Assembly: GCF_005116735.1 (NCBI RefSeq)
Contig: NZ_SWDB01000021.1
Span: forward strand, 62,001-126,000
Reading direction: 5' to 3'
Source: Thalassotalea mangrovi
GTDB lineage: Bacteria > Pseudomonadota > Gammaproteobacteria > Enterobacterales > Alteromonadaceae
Length of the DNA: 64,000 nt
The position numbers and the translations under genes are program-made. The notes under the pieces are model-generated. The model saw only the letters and a list, made by a program, of their open reading frames with translations. It ran no database searches and was not told the DNA's origin. Every line of letters begins with the position of its first letter. The stretch's first letter is position 1. Below, piece by piece: positions 8,536 to 17,772 of this stretch.

Positions 8536-8571
8536 AAAGCTCAGCGCTGCACTCAGGCTTAGCTGAGCTTT
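8536..8571. terminator. Bidirectional terminator between rraA and the TraB-like gene
   Basis: AAAGCTCAGC (8536-8545) pairs perfectly with GCTGAGCTTT (8562-8571) around a 16-nt loop. It lies between convergent genes and carries A and T flanks on opposite sides. Confidence 0.7.
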
Positions 8572-8585
8572 GTTCATTGGCTTAA

Positions 8586-9449
8586 TTACAATTGCTTCAC
8601 TTTATAGCCTTTGTCCCGCAATGCTTTAATCACACCATCTTCGCCAACCAGATGCAATGCACCAACCAAAACAAATTCGACATCCTCAGTTGCAAAATAC
8701 CCTTCGATGTCGTCCATCCAGTTATTGTTTCTATCCACGATTAGCGATTGATAGGACTGAGGAAATTTTTCCTGCCATTCTATCATCGATAAGTCGACCA
8801 GGGCCTGGCTGTCACCACTACGCCACGCCTGCTTCATATCAGCCATCATATCGCCAAGGCGATTTATATCGTCGAGAGTGTAGTTAATAAACTCATCTTC
8901 ATAACCTTTGCCCATACCCGCTAGAAACTCTAATTGCTCTTCTGGCAGTTCAAGGTATTGAAAGGATTTCTTATCCTGGCTTCCCAGCATCGTATAGAAC
9001 TGGTCGACACCGGCACCCATAATACCTAACCGTTGCAGTTCCTTCATTGTCAGGGTGATAGAAAGCAGCGACGGTTTTAAAATTTTCAGGTTATCCAGAG
9101 GTAATCCGCGCTCTTTGATATAACTATTAAGTCGCTCAACAGTATTCGGTTGTAATTCATCAGCGTAAGTACGGCCATCGAGATACATCATTTTTTGCAT
9201 CAAGGTCTGCTCAAACTGCGGTGTCTGAGCCGCATTCATGTCCATTTCAAAGACCAGAACCTGCGAGTCTTTATAAGCCAGGTCAAATTCTTCGGGCAGC
9301 GGATAATCGCTTTGCGCTAATACATGCACGGTTCCGCCGAGGTATACTTTCTGCCCACCTTTGCTGACTTCCCAAACCGACGACTTTGCTCCCGCTACTG
9401 CCATAACCAGCGACAAGCCAATTCCTAATCCCAGATTCCATATTTTCAT
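8586..9449 (-). CDS. TraB/GumN family protein, exported
   Basis: A 287-residue protein with a signal peptide (MKIWNLGLGIGLSLVMAVAGA). The mature part begins with the family's GGTVHVL signature (about residues 33-39), has the paired glutamate/aspartate stretch VFEMDMN, and ends with VLVGALHLVGEDGVI, the second GxxH motif. The conserved histidines and acidic residues have been proposed to form a metallopeptidase-like site (Tiki/TraB fold). The third of three consecutive ATG codons is chosen because AAGGA is then 6 nt away. Substrate unknown. It stands alone between a convergent rraA and an unrelated upstream gene. Confidence 0.85.
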   Translation of the reverse strand: MKIWNLGLGIGLSLVMAVAGAKSSVWEVSKGGQKVYLGGTVHVLAQSDYPLPEEFDLAYKDSQVLVFEMDMNAAQTPQFEQTLMQKMMYLDGRTYADELQPNTVERLNSYIKERGLPLDNLKILKPSLLSITLTMKELQRLGIMGAGVDQFYTMLGSQDKKSFQYLELPEEQLEFLAGMGKGYEDEFINYTLDDINRLGDMMADMKQAWRSGDSQALVDLSMIEWQEKFPQSYQSLIVDRNNNWMDDIEGYFATEDVEFVLVGALHLVGEDGVIKALRDKGYKVKQL

Positions 9450-9618
9450 CATCATTCCTTTAGCACTGTTCAGATAAATTCCTTTCCAACATAGCATGGA
9501 AATATCTAAGGCAGAAGTTCCGAAACTCCAAAAGCAGTCTTCACTGGCAAAGTTATTTACGAATAATCATAAGGTTATTAATTTTTTGAGAGAAAATCAG
9601 GAATGGGTAATAGCAAAT

Positions 9619-9650
9619 AAAAAAGGCCTGATGAGCAACAACAGGCCTTT
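9619..9650 (-). terminator. Intrinsic terminator after the alpha/beta hydrolase gene
   Basis: AAAGGCCTG and CAGGCCTTT form a 9-bp stem around an 11-nt loop. On the minus strand the stem is followed by TTTTTTATT. It sits 28 nt after the stop of the hydrolase gene. Confidence 0.85.
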
Positions 9651-9678
9651 ATATCAGTAACATTACATCAAGCCAGCA

Positions 9679-10416
9679 TTACTCCATCGCAGCCAGCGTT
9701 GCGAGAATGGTTGCAACCGATATATTACTTTGCTCTTCAAGGCTGACCGTGGCGGCACAATTTCCAGTGGTATCATCGCCATACCAGCCAAATTGAGGAT
9801 GATTACCACCATTGATTTCCACATAATTGGTGGTCGATGGCAGGTTATCCATGCTGTTATTGATATCGTCCAGGGTCGTTTGGCAATCATTGCTACCATA
9901 AACCGAGGCAACGGGTGCTGTAACATGGGTCAAATCTTCGGATTCATCCGGATAGGCACCAAGTAACACCAGGCCATCCTGCGGATTACCAGCCACATAT
10001 TGTGCGGCCATGGCACCACCTAATGAATGACCAGCAATCACGTAACTTGAACACGATTGTCTCGCGTAATAATCCCATTTTGCATCATTCGCAGCGTTAG
10101 GCTCAAGAACTGCCAGACCTACCGGGACTTTCAAAATAAAGCTCAAATAGCCCTGTTCAGTGATTTTCTGACCATAAGGTGCATAGGCGTATGGACTTAT
10201 TAAACCGCCCGGATAGAAAACAAAACACACTCCTTTGGTAGCGATACCCGATTGCGGACGAAAGCGAATATAGTTCCAACGGTCATTAACATTAACCTTG
10301 TTATTATCTTTCATCGCATCCCAGGCTTCATCCATAACGGTTCCCTGGCCACCGGCTGAAACCACACCACTCAAAGCCAGACTCACTACTGCGATTAACA
10401 TTGTTATTTTTTTCAT
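9679..10416 (-). CDS. Exported alpha/beta hydrolase
   Basis: A 245-residue protein with a signal peptide (MKKITMLIAVVSLALSGVVSA). The mature part carries the nucleophile elbow AGHSLGG (about residue 130), YPGG near the oxyanion strand, an acid in VYGSND and a histidine in GGNHPQFGWYGDD. This is close to the dienelactone hydrolase/esterase type that keeps its histidine in a NHxxFG context. Two cysteines (in QSC and in GNC) could form a periplasmic disulfide. AGGAAG lies 5 nt before the ATG. The substrate is not predictable. It has its own terminator and seems monocistronic. Confidence 0.8.
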   Translation of the reverse strand: MKKITMLIAVVSLALSGVVSAGGQGTVMDEAWDAMKDNNKVNVNDRWNYIRFRPQSGIATKGVCFVFYPGGLISPYAYAPYGQKITEQGYLSFILKVPVGLAVLEPNAANDAKWDYYARQSCSSYVIAGHSLGGAMAAQYVAGNPQDGLVLLGAYPDESEDLTHVTAPVASVYGSNDCQTTLDDINNSMDNLPSTTNYVEINGGNHPQFGWYGDDTTGNCAATVSLEEQSNISVATILATLAAME

Positions 10417-10618
10417 TAATCTTCCTCGCAATTATATTTATCTACAGCAACTCGCTGTAAATCCACATTAAACATATCGCGCTAAAAGATCAATGTTATA
10501 TAAATATAACAATACGTCATATTGGAGGGAGGGGTGGAATTGGTAATGCCATACTCGCAGACGCAGGCATTGCGACGGAGTTTAACCAAGGAATGAATAG
10601 CAAGTTTTGCGGATACCT

Positions 10619-10647
10619 GGCTGCAAGGAGGTTGCCTCCTCGCAGCC
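10619..10647. terminator. Strong hairpin after the M28 peptidase gene
   Basis: GGCTGC-A-AGGAGG pairs with CCTCCT-C-GCAGCC around TTG. It lies just beyond the stop of the M28 peptidase gene. No T-run follows on either strand, so it may be an mRNA-stabilising or rho-assisted end rather than an intrinsic terminator. Confidence 0.55.
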
Positions 10648-10663
10648 AAATTCGGATAAAGAA

Positions 10664-12064
10664 CTATTTACGAAAATCAATGCCCGTTTGCGCAGCGAAG
10701 TAGGCGAACATGGTATACACCGCAGTATTTTGACGCAGATCATCCGGATTTACTTTATCTAAGGTATCATTCATCGTGTGATGTACATCAAAATAGGTTG
10801 AACCATCCGGTGCAAAGCGGGCTGCAGGCACCCCTTCTTTCGTCACCAGGCTCATGTCTGACTGCCCCTGGGCATTGTTTACCGGATTAAATGAAACACC
10901 TAGCGGTGCTAACTGTTGCGCAAATTCCCTTACTCCAGCGAGCGCTTCTGCGCCGACACCGGTTTTAAACTCATAAATACGGCCAAGGCCAAAGTCCCAC
11001 TCCGCCGCAATCACATGGTTTTTCAGCTTGTCTTTATGCACGTTGACATATTCTTTAGCACCCAACAGCCCGACTTCTTCGCCAGCGAATAATATCACCC
11101 GAATCGTTCGTTTTGGCCGTTCTGGCAAATTTGAAATGTGTGAAGTCGCTGCCATCATCATTGCCATACCTAGTCCATCATCGACGGCGCCCGTACCTAC
11201 ATCCCAGCTATCCAAATGAGCTCCTAAGGCAACGATTTGTTCAGGGTATTGAGAACCGGTAATTTCACCAATAACATTGGCTCCCTTAACGGCAACCTTT
11301 TCATTACGAACCGCAGTAACTTTTAAAAAGAATTCAACCGGCTTATTGCGTTTAAACTGATTAACCAGCATATCCGCATCCGGGTTCGACAATGCAACCG
11401 CGGCGATACGTTTGACGCCATCTTTATAGCGAGTGATGCCGGTGTGGCCGGCACGATTATCATCAGTGCCTACCGAGCGCATCATAAATGCAATAGCCCC
11501 TTTTTCGGCAGCAACCTGAGCCCCTGAAACACGAGCACCTACTGCCTTACCATAGCCTTTGCCGGTAATATGACGTTCCATCCGATAAGAAACAAAGGCA
11601 ATCTTTCCTGTAAGGCTTCCGGCTTCAGCAGCTTTTAAGGCATCAAAATCGTTAAAGTGTACCACTTCAGCCTGAATACCCTGCTCACCGGTACCGACAC
11701 TTTCACCCAAGGCGATAGCAACCACAGGTTGCGGAAACGGCGCCAGTACTTTTGCTTCAACATCACCACGAATCCATTGATAATGGGTCACTTCCTCGGT
11801 CCAGACTTTATCAAACTCCAGCGCTTTCATTTTCGCCTGCGACCAGGCAATGGCTCGCTGATCCCCTTTTGTGCCGATCATCCGGGCACCGACTTCCGTG
11901 GTCAACGACTCAAGAATATCGTAAGCCAGGTCAGATTGAATGGCAGTTTCCTGCAACGACGTCAGTTGTTGTTGCTGTTCTTTATTGAGAAACTCAGCGC
12001 GAGCGACAAACGCACTCATAGAGAGTAATGCCAACAAGGCAAAACGGAGGTTTCGGATAGACAT
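10664..12064 (-). CDS. M28 family zinc aminopeptidase, exported
   Basis: A 466-residue exopeptidase with a signal peptide (MSIRNLRFALLALLSMSAFVARA). A protease-associated (PA) domain insert covers roughly residues 130-250. The co-catalytic zinc site is visible: His in GAHLDSWD, bridging Asp in GAVDDGLG, catalytic Glu pair in FAGEEVGLLG, an acidic residue in AAEWDFGLG and His in FDVHHTMNDTLD. This is the plasma glutamate carboxypeptidase/PGCP-like branch of M28. It probably trims peptides in the periplasm or outside the cell. AAGGAA is 5 nt before the ATG. It begins 12 nt after the RND transporter stop, so it may be the last gene of that operon. Confidence 0.92.
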   Translation of the reverse strand: MSIRNLRFALLALLSMSAFVARAEFLNKEQQQQLTSLQETAIQSDLAYDILESLTTEVGARMIGTKGDQRAIAWSQAKMKALEFDKVWTEEVTHYQWIRGDVEAKVLAPFPQPVVAIALGESVGTGEQGIQAEVVHFNDFDALKAAEAGSLTGKIAFVSYRMERHITGKGYGKAVGARVSGAQVAAEKGAIAFMMRSVGTDDNRAGHTGITRYKDGVKRIAAVALSNPDADMLVNQFKRNKPVEFFLKVTAVRNEKVAVKGANVIGEITGSQYPEQIVALGAHLDSWDVGTGAVDDGLGMAMMMAATSHISNLPERPKRTIRVILFAGEEVGLLGAKEYVNVHKDKLKNHVIAAEWDFGLGRIYEFKTGVGAEALAGVREFAQQLAPLGVSFNPVNNAQGQSDMSLVTKEGVPAARFAPDGSTYFDVHHTMNDTLDKVNPDDLRQNTAVYTMFAYFAAQTGIDFRK

Positions 12065-12076
12065 AAGGTTCCTTAT

Positions 12077-15000
12077 TTATACTTCTTCATAGGCATTCAC
12101 CAGGCGTTGCGAACCCTGGTAATTAGCACCTTTGGTGGGAATGATTGTAATTTTTGAGTTCTGCTTAACATCGCGGATTGCCAGCAAGCAGGGAGTGAGA
12201 ATTAAGGTCAGTAGTGTTGCAAATGCTAAGCCACCAGCAACCGCCGTCGCCAGTTGCGACCACCATTGGGTTGATGGTGCTCCAAACGTAATTTCACGGC
12301 TAATAAAATCAATATTCATCTGCAATACCATTGGCATTAATCCCAAAATGGTAGTGATGGTGGTCAACATTACCGGGCGCAAACGCTGGGCACCGGTGCG
12401 AAGAATGGCCTCTTTGGCTACCAGTCCTTGTTGCCGCAGCACATTATAGGTATCAATCAAGACAATATTATTATTCACCACGATGCCTGCCAGGGAGATG
12501 ACTCCCAGTCCTGACATAACAATACCAAATGGCTTGCCTGCCAGGTAAAGGGCCAGGAACACGCCCACTGTCGAAAACAACACGGCGGAGAGAATCAAGA
12601 ATGCCTGATAAAAACTATTAAACTGCGTCACCAGGATAATTGCCATCACAAATAAAGCGATGAAAAATGCATTGATTAAGAAGGTCTGGGATTCCATCTG
12701 ATCTTCGTTCTGCCCTTTCACCTCCATGCTTACCTGCAACCAGTTGATATCGGAGTTCTGCATTTGCCGTTGCAGCTTGGGTAATTCCTTAACCAGCTGG
12801 GCACCGGGCTTTAAATCAGCCTGCACAATCACCACACGTTTGGAATCGACCCGGCGAATGGTATCAACCTTTTGCGCAGCTTTGCGTTCGACAAAGTTGG
12901 TTACCGGTACCAAGCCATCGAAAGTTTTTAAGCGTAGGTCATCGAGACGGGCAATATTGCGTTTTTCAACCGGGAAACGTACCCGGATATCGAGTTCATC
13001 GTCAACATCATCGGGGCGATACTCGCCAAGTTTTAAGCCATTCGTGACCATTTGCACGGTGGTGCCGACCAATGTTGCATCGGCACTAAACGTCGCTGCC
13101 AGAGCCCTGTCGACTAGCAATTGCCACTCAATACCTGGTTTTGACGACGCATCTTCGATGTTAGTGAAATTACCATTGGCTTCCAGCAATCTACGTGCAG
13201 TGCGCACACTCTCCTGCAATAGTTGAGGGCTACGGGACGCAAATTCGATCTTTAAGTCTTTACCCTGCTGCGGGCCGCTTTCATCTTTGCGAACCTCTAC
13301 CTCAACGCCGGCGTAATCAACAAATCGCTGATGCAAATCTTCGACAATATCATCGGCAGGGCGTCGGTGTTGCCAGTTTTTCAGGTTAATTCGAAAGGTA
13401 CCGACCAGGTCATTGCCGCCGGTACGGGTATACAGAGATTCAATATCATCCAGGTCGAGGGTCCGGCGCTCGATTTCCCGCATAATTTCGTCTTTCTCGT
13501 GTATCGACAGATCCCCATAGGAACGGACCGTCATATTCATGCCATCCGGCTCTACCTCCGGAAAAAACTGCGCTCCCAGATTCGAATTGGCGTAATTAGC
13601 AAATACCGTAACCGCAAATAATAAGGTAATTGCCAGTACGGTTTTGGGATAAGCTATCGCTTTATCCAGGGTTCGCACATAACGCCCCTGTAAGCCGGAA
13701 AGTGACGTTAAATCACCACTTTCTGCCTGCAGCAACTGCTGTTTTTGCTGTTCGCTGATTGCTCGGCTTTTACCAAACAGGGCACCCATGGTGGGAACGA
13801 ATATCAATGCCATTAACAAGGATGCCGATAACACGGCAATCAGGGTAATCGGCATGTATTTCATAAACTCGCCCATCATTCCCGGCCAGAACAACAAGGG
13901 GGCAAAGGCTGCCAGGGTGGTGGCCGTCGAGGCGATTATTGGCCAGGCCATGCGCTTAGCGGCAAGGGCATAAGCCTGCTTTTTCTCCAATCCTTCGCCC
14001 ATTTCCCGATCGGCAAATTCGGTCACCACGATAGCACCATCGACCAGCATGCCGACCGCCATGATCAGGGCAAACAAGACGACGATATTCACAGTCAGGC
14101 CAAATACCGATAACACCATAATGCCGGTTAAAAACGATCCTGGAATGGATAAACCAACCAATAACGCCGTTCTTGCGCCCAGTGCGGCAATGATAACGAT
14201 GACCACCAGAAGCACGGCTGAAATCACGTTGTTTTGTAAATCCGTCAGCATGTCTTTTACAAATTTCGATTGATCACCTACATAGTCAACGCGAATATGT
14301 TTTGGCCACAGCTCTCGCTCTTTTTCAATCAGGGTTTTGACCTGGTTGACGGTTTCAATAATGTTTTGTCCCGGCCGTTTTTTCACCTCAATGGAAATCG
14401 CTCGTTGGCCATTTAAGCGGGCAAAGGAGGTCGGGTCCTTGTAAGAGCGGCGCACTGCGGCGACATCCTGGAAGCGGATCACCCGATCGCCTTCGACTTT
14501 AACCGGTAACTCATACAAGTCTTTTACCGATTCGAAAACGGACGGCACCTTAATCGCAAATCGTCCTTTACCGGTATCCATGGTCCCGGCAGGCACCAGG
14601 CGATTATTGCGGGTCACCAGATTGAAAATATCGTTTTGATCTAACCCGTAGCTTTCCATCAGCAGGGGATCGACGATGATTTCCAGCATATCTTCACGAT
14701 CACCGCCAATATCTACCTCCAGCACCTGCGGCATGGCGGCAATTTTGTCCTGTAAATCCCGGGCGATGGTGATCAGCCCGCGCTCTGACACTGGTCCGGA
14801 TAAAAACACAATAACCGCCGGTTGCTGGTTCGCCATGGTCACTTCACTGACCACCGGCTCTTCCGTTTCATCAGGCAATTTGGCCTTGGCCAGGGTTACT
14901 TTATCGCGTACATCGGCGAGTGCCTCTTTCGGATCCAGTCCGGCAACGAACTCCAGGGTTACGCTGGCGTGCCCTTCACTGGCATTGGCGCGCATCTCAT

Positions 15001-15235
15001 CAACGCCTTCAATTGCTTTCAGCTCATTTTCCATCGGCCGGACCAGCATCCGCTCAGCATCTTCCGGGGAAATTCCGTCATGTACCATGGAAACGTAAAT
15101 GACAGGAATGGTGATATCGGGGTTAGATTCTTTGGGAATAGAATAATAGGTAGCGCCGCCGGCAAGCAGCAGGAGAACGAAAATCAGTACCACGGAGCGA
15201 GTACGAAATAACGCGGCATCGATCATCGCAAGCAT
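12077..15235 (-). CDS. RND-superfamily efflux transporter, inner-membrane subunit
   Basis: A 1052-residue pump with twelve expected membrane helices and two large periplasmic loops. The N-terminal helix is followed by PKESNPDITIPVIYV and the porter-domain start GISPEDAERMLVRPME. TM4 reads GMLVDGAIVVTE where AcrB has LVDDAIVVVE, so the second relay aspartate is Gly. TM10 reads VVNNNIVLIDTY where AcrB has AKNAILIVEFA, so the relay lysine is Asn. The start at 15235 has GGAG 10 nt upstream and lies 4 nt after the adaptor gene. It probably works with an unlinked TolC-type channel. Substrate unknown. Confidence 0.93.
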   Translation of the reverse strand: MLAMIDAALFRTRSVVLIFVLLLLAGGATYYSIPKESNPDITIPVIYVSMVHDGISPEDAERMLVRPMENELKAIEGVDEMRANASEGHASVTLEFVAGLDPKEALADVRDKVTLAKAKLPDETEEPVVSEVTMANQQPAVIVFLSGPVSERGLITIARDLQDKIAAMPQVLEVDIGGDREDMLEIIVDPLLMESYGLDQNDIFNLVTRNNRLVPAGTMDTGKGRFAIKVPSVFESVKDLYELPVKVEGDRVIRFQDVAAVRRSYKDPTSFARLNGQRAISIEVKKRPGQNIIETVNQVKTLIEKERELWPKHIRVDYVGDQSKFVKDMLTDLQNNVISAVLLVVIVIIAALGARTALLVGLSIPGSFLTGIMVLSVFGLTVNIVVLFALIMAVGMLVDGAIVVTEFADREMGEGLEKKQAYALAAKRMAWPIIASTATTLAAFAPLLFWPGMMGEFMKYMPITLIAVLSASLLMALIFVPTMGALFGKSRAISEQQKQQLLQAESGDLTSLSGLQGRYVRTLDKAIAYPKTVLAITLLFAVTVFANYANSNLGAQFFPEVEPDGMNMTVRSYGDLSIHEKDEIMREIERRTLDLDDIESLYTRTGGNDLVGTFRINLKNWQHRRPADDIVEDLHQRFVDYAGVEVEVRKDESGPQQGKDLKIEFASRSPQLLQESVRTARRLLEANGNFTNIEDASSKPGIEWQLLVDRALAATFSADATLVGTTVQMVTNGLKLGEYRPDDVDDELDIRVRFPVEKRNIARLDDLRLKTFDGLVPVTNFVERKAAQKVDTIRRVDSKRVVIVQADLKPGAQLVKELPKLQRQMQNSDINWLQVSMEVKGQNEDQMESQTFLINAFFIALFVMAIILVTQFNSFYQAFLILSAVLFSTVGVFLALYLAGKPFGIVMSGLGVISLAGIVVNNNIVLIDTYNVLRQQGLVAKEAILRTGAQRLRPVMLTTITTILGLMPMVLQMNIDFISREITFGAPSTQWWSQLATAVAGGLAFATLLTLILTPCLLAIRDVKQNSKITIIPTKGANYQGSQRLVNAYEEV

Positions 15236-15239
15236 GCGC

Positions 15240-16334
15240 TTATGGCTCCATGATATTGCTGTTAACTGCCTGCACTTTATCACCAGGGCGGACAAATCCC
15301 TGCCCCAATGTAATTACCTGCACCGTGTCATCAAGGCCGGTTAGCCAGACACCGTCTTCTTCACTTTTTACCATCTGGATTGGGGTGAAGTGAACGATAT
15401 CTTCGCTCACGGTTTTAACGCCGATGTTGCCTTGTTCATCCAGGGTCAGGATTGCCGGGGATACTTTAATGGCATTAACTTGCTGTAACGGTAATTCCAC
15501 CTCTGAGCTGATTCCCGCCCGGTAACGGTAATCCGGATTAGCAATAGTAATTTCCGCTTTAAAGGTATTGGTTTGTTCATTGGCCACACTGGCCAGATAG
15601 CGCAGCGTACCGGTTAAATTACGGTGGCTGAGCAAATGAATGTTGGCCGACTGTCGTTCCCTGACCTGCAATACCTGGTTCTCAGTCAAGTGGGCACGAA
15701 TCACCAAAGGGTCAAGATCGGCAATAATGGCAATTTCGTCACCGGGTGATAAATAATCACCAACTTCCACCATGCGCTCATTCAATACACCGGAAAATGG
15801 CGCAACCACGGTAGTATTAGCAATATCGGTTTCGATTTGCGCCAGCATCGCTTTGGCATCGGTCACATCGGCAAGCTTCTGTGCCAGTGCCGACTCGCCC
15901 TGAAAGCCACCCGTAAAGAGCTTTTTCGCACCATAGTATTCAATCCGACGTTGCTTCAACAAGGTTTGATAATGTTCCAGTTTGGCCGGCAAATCATTGA
16001 GGGCGATTTTGGCAATCACATCGCCTTTATTGACAAAGCTGCCGCGCTCGGCGAATACGTGGATAATTGCGCCTTTAACCTGAGCCCGCAAGGTAACGAT
16101 GCGATCCGGCTCGGTGCGGCCATAAAGCTGAATGGTATTGGTAATGGGCTTGCTTTGAAACGTTTCCACCTTAACCTGAGGAAGAGGCAGCTGTTGCTCC
16201 TCCTGCTCCGTAGGCGCCGAGCTTTTAAATATAAATCCACTGGCAAGCCAGAGAATCAGCAGGATGCTGATCACGATTGCAATCGTATAAGGATTCTTAC
16301 TCGCTGCCGACGAGTTGGGTGAACTGGTTTGCAT
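15240..16334 (-). CDS. RND efflux periplasmic adaptor (membrane fusion protein)
   Basis: A 364-residue adaptor with one N-terminal membrane helix (about residues 17-35). Then comes the first lipoyl half (LRAQVKGAIIHVFAERGSFVNKGD), a helical hairpin of about 55 residues and the second lipoyl half ending TTVVAPFSGVLNERMVEVGDYLSPGD. Beta-barrel and membrane-proximal domains follow. The short hairpin is typical of adaptors for RND pumps that dock directly to TolC. It is first in a two- or three-gene operon with the pump. AAGGC lies 6 nt before the ATG. Confidence 0.92.
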   Translation of the reverse strand: MQTSSPNSSAASKNPYTIAIVISILLILWLASGFIFKSSAPTEQEEQQLPLPQVKVETFQSKPITNTIQLYGRTEPDRIVTLRAQVKGAIIHVFAERGSFVNKGDVIAKIALNDLPAKLEHYQTLLKQRRIEYYGAKKLFTGGFQGESALAQKLADVTDAKAMLAQIETDIANTTVVAPFSGVLNERMVEVGDYLSPGDEIAIIADLDPLVIRAHLTENQVLQVRERQSANIHLLSHRNLTGTLRYLASVANEQTNTFKAEITIANPDYRYRAGISSEVELPLQQVNAIKVSPAILTLDEQGNIGVKTVSEDIVHFTPIQMVKSEEDGVWLTGLDDTVQVITLGQGFVRPGDKVQAVNSNIMEP

Positions 16335-16458
16335 TCAAAGCCTTGCAATAATATTTTTAACCAGTGTAAAAAATTCTGTTTGAATAAGCATCAACTTTTT
16401 CCCGGTTGATGCTAAAAAATGCGGCTATTTTCGCTTTAAATTGGCGAACTTATGACAA

Positions 16459-16800
16459 TTAGATGGAAAATGATGAACCACAGCCGCAGGTCGTTTCGGC
16501 ATTCGGGTTATCTACCAGAAAACGTGAGCCTTCCAGACCTTCGACATAATCAACGGTGCCACCGACTAAATATTGTAAACTCATCGGGTCGACCACCATG
16601 GTCACGCCTTGTTTTTCGATGGTCATGTCGCCCTCATTTACCTTCTCATCAAAGGTAAAGCCATACTGAAAGCCCGAACAACCGCCACCCGTGACGTAAA
16701 CTCGGAGTTTTAACTCAGGATTTTCTTCTTCGCTGATCAATACTTTGACTTTATTGGCAGCAGCATCGCTGAATTGAATTGGCATTTCTGGAGTTGACAT
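16459..16800 (-). CDS. erpA: ErpA, A-type iron-sulfur cluster insertion protein
   Basis: A 113-residue HesB/IscA-family carrier that delivers Fe-S clusters to apoproteins, notably the IspG/IspH isoprenoid enzymes in E. coli. The three ligand cysteines are seen in [10 protein letters not shown] and [10 protein letters not shown]. The N-terminus [20 protein letters not shown] and the length match ErpA rather than IscA or SufA. It is monocistronic or grouped with the upstream DUF6776 gene, a pairing common in this order. Confidence 0.95.
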   Translation of the reverse strand: MSTPEMPIQFSDAAANKVKVLISEEENPELKLRVYVTGGGCSGFQYGFTFDEKVNEGDMTIEKQGVTMVVDPMSLQYLVGGTVDYVEGLEGSRFLVDNPNAETTCGCGSSFSI

Positions 16801-16951
16801 AAATCTCTACTTGCTTCGCATTTGAAAAACTATTTACCTGAGCCCACGCCCAGTAGCGCAAATTATCTTAAACCCGACAAGTTTAATCAAGTATTAGCGT
16901 GCAAATAGAACAATTTGGTAACGATTCGGCAATGTCGGGTTAATCAATTGA

Positions 16952-17686
16952 TTAGTTACCAACCGCAGACTCGGGTTCCGGCCAGGGATACGTTTCTTCA
17001 AGTCGTCGATATTTTTGCGTCCCTTTGGCAGGCAATATCGCCGCAACCTGGATTTTTTCAGGTACAAAATCTTCCGGCAAATTAAAATCACCCTCAATTA
17101 CCTGGAAATAACGAAAGTTAAAAGAACGTTTATCAGTGTCCAGTTCGGATACATTGGCTAACTTAATGGTTGCAGGGCGGTTATTGAGGCTGCCGACAAA
17201 ATCCACTTCGATATGACCTGATGCAAATCGTTTCGATTTTAACTGCTGCACTAACACGACTTTTAAGCGGTAGTGATTTTTACTGACACTGGAAGAAACC
17301 GACACTTCATCAATAACAAAACCCTGCGCCTGTTTTTCTGGCGCCATAATTTTTTCATAAAATGCCAATTGTTTTTTCAGTTCGAATTGCTGAGTTTCTA
17401 ATTCACTGATATTTGCCAGTGCCTGTTGATTGGCGAGGCGTTCAATTTCCAGTTCTACATTAAGAATATTAATTTTGCTCTGCTGCTCATCATTAAGACG
17501 ATACAAGCGATCGAGACGCTCATTTTGCGTCGCGATGATTTTTTCCTGATGGCCCTGATAAAAATTACCAATACGATAGGCAATCTGACTGATTATCAGG
17601 AGTGAGATCAGGGTAAAAATCCAGAGTTTAAAAGCGCCAAACCTCTGATGTAGCCCTGTTAAAGTTATTTTTTTTAACCAGTTCAT
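16952..17686 (-). CDS. DUF6776-type membrane protein
   Basis: A 244-residue protein with one N-terminal membrane helix (about residues 21-41), a coiled coil rich in Leu, Glu and Gln (about residues 50-110) and a C-terminal beta-rich domain with the family stretch FNFRYFQVIEGDFNLPEDFVPEKI. It is probably anchored in the inner membrane with the beta domain outside. Function unknown. The ATG at 17686 has no strong binding site. It is divergent from the CLC gene at 17773, with an 86-nt gap holding both promoters. Confidence 0.75.
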   Translation of the reverse strand: MNWLKKITLTGLHQRFGAFKLWIFTLISLLIISQIAYRIGNFYQGHQEKIIATQNERLDRLYRLNDEQQSKINILNVELEIERLANQQALANISELETQQFELKKQLAFYEKIMAPEKQAQGFVIDEVSVSSSVSKNHYRLKVVLVQQLKSKRFASGHIEVDFVGSLNNRPATIKLANVSELDTDKRSFNFRYFQVIEGDFNLPEDFVPEKIQVAAILPAKGTQKYRRLEETYPWPEPESAVGN

Positions 17687-17772
17687 TATTAACGTATTTT
17701 TACTGCACTTATGTTAAACTGCTTTGCATTGGTCAAACAGAAACTATCACAAAAACGCACCTTGAGGGAAGA

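Noticed and set aside
11657-12028. Plus-strand open frames of 60-165 codons inside large minus-strand genes (this one and similar ones at 12726-13226, 15837-16322, 62951-63388)
   Set aside because: They lie in the shadow of well-identified genes (M28 peptidase, RND pump, adaptor, gabT), lack binding sites and show no recognisable protein features.
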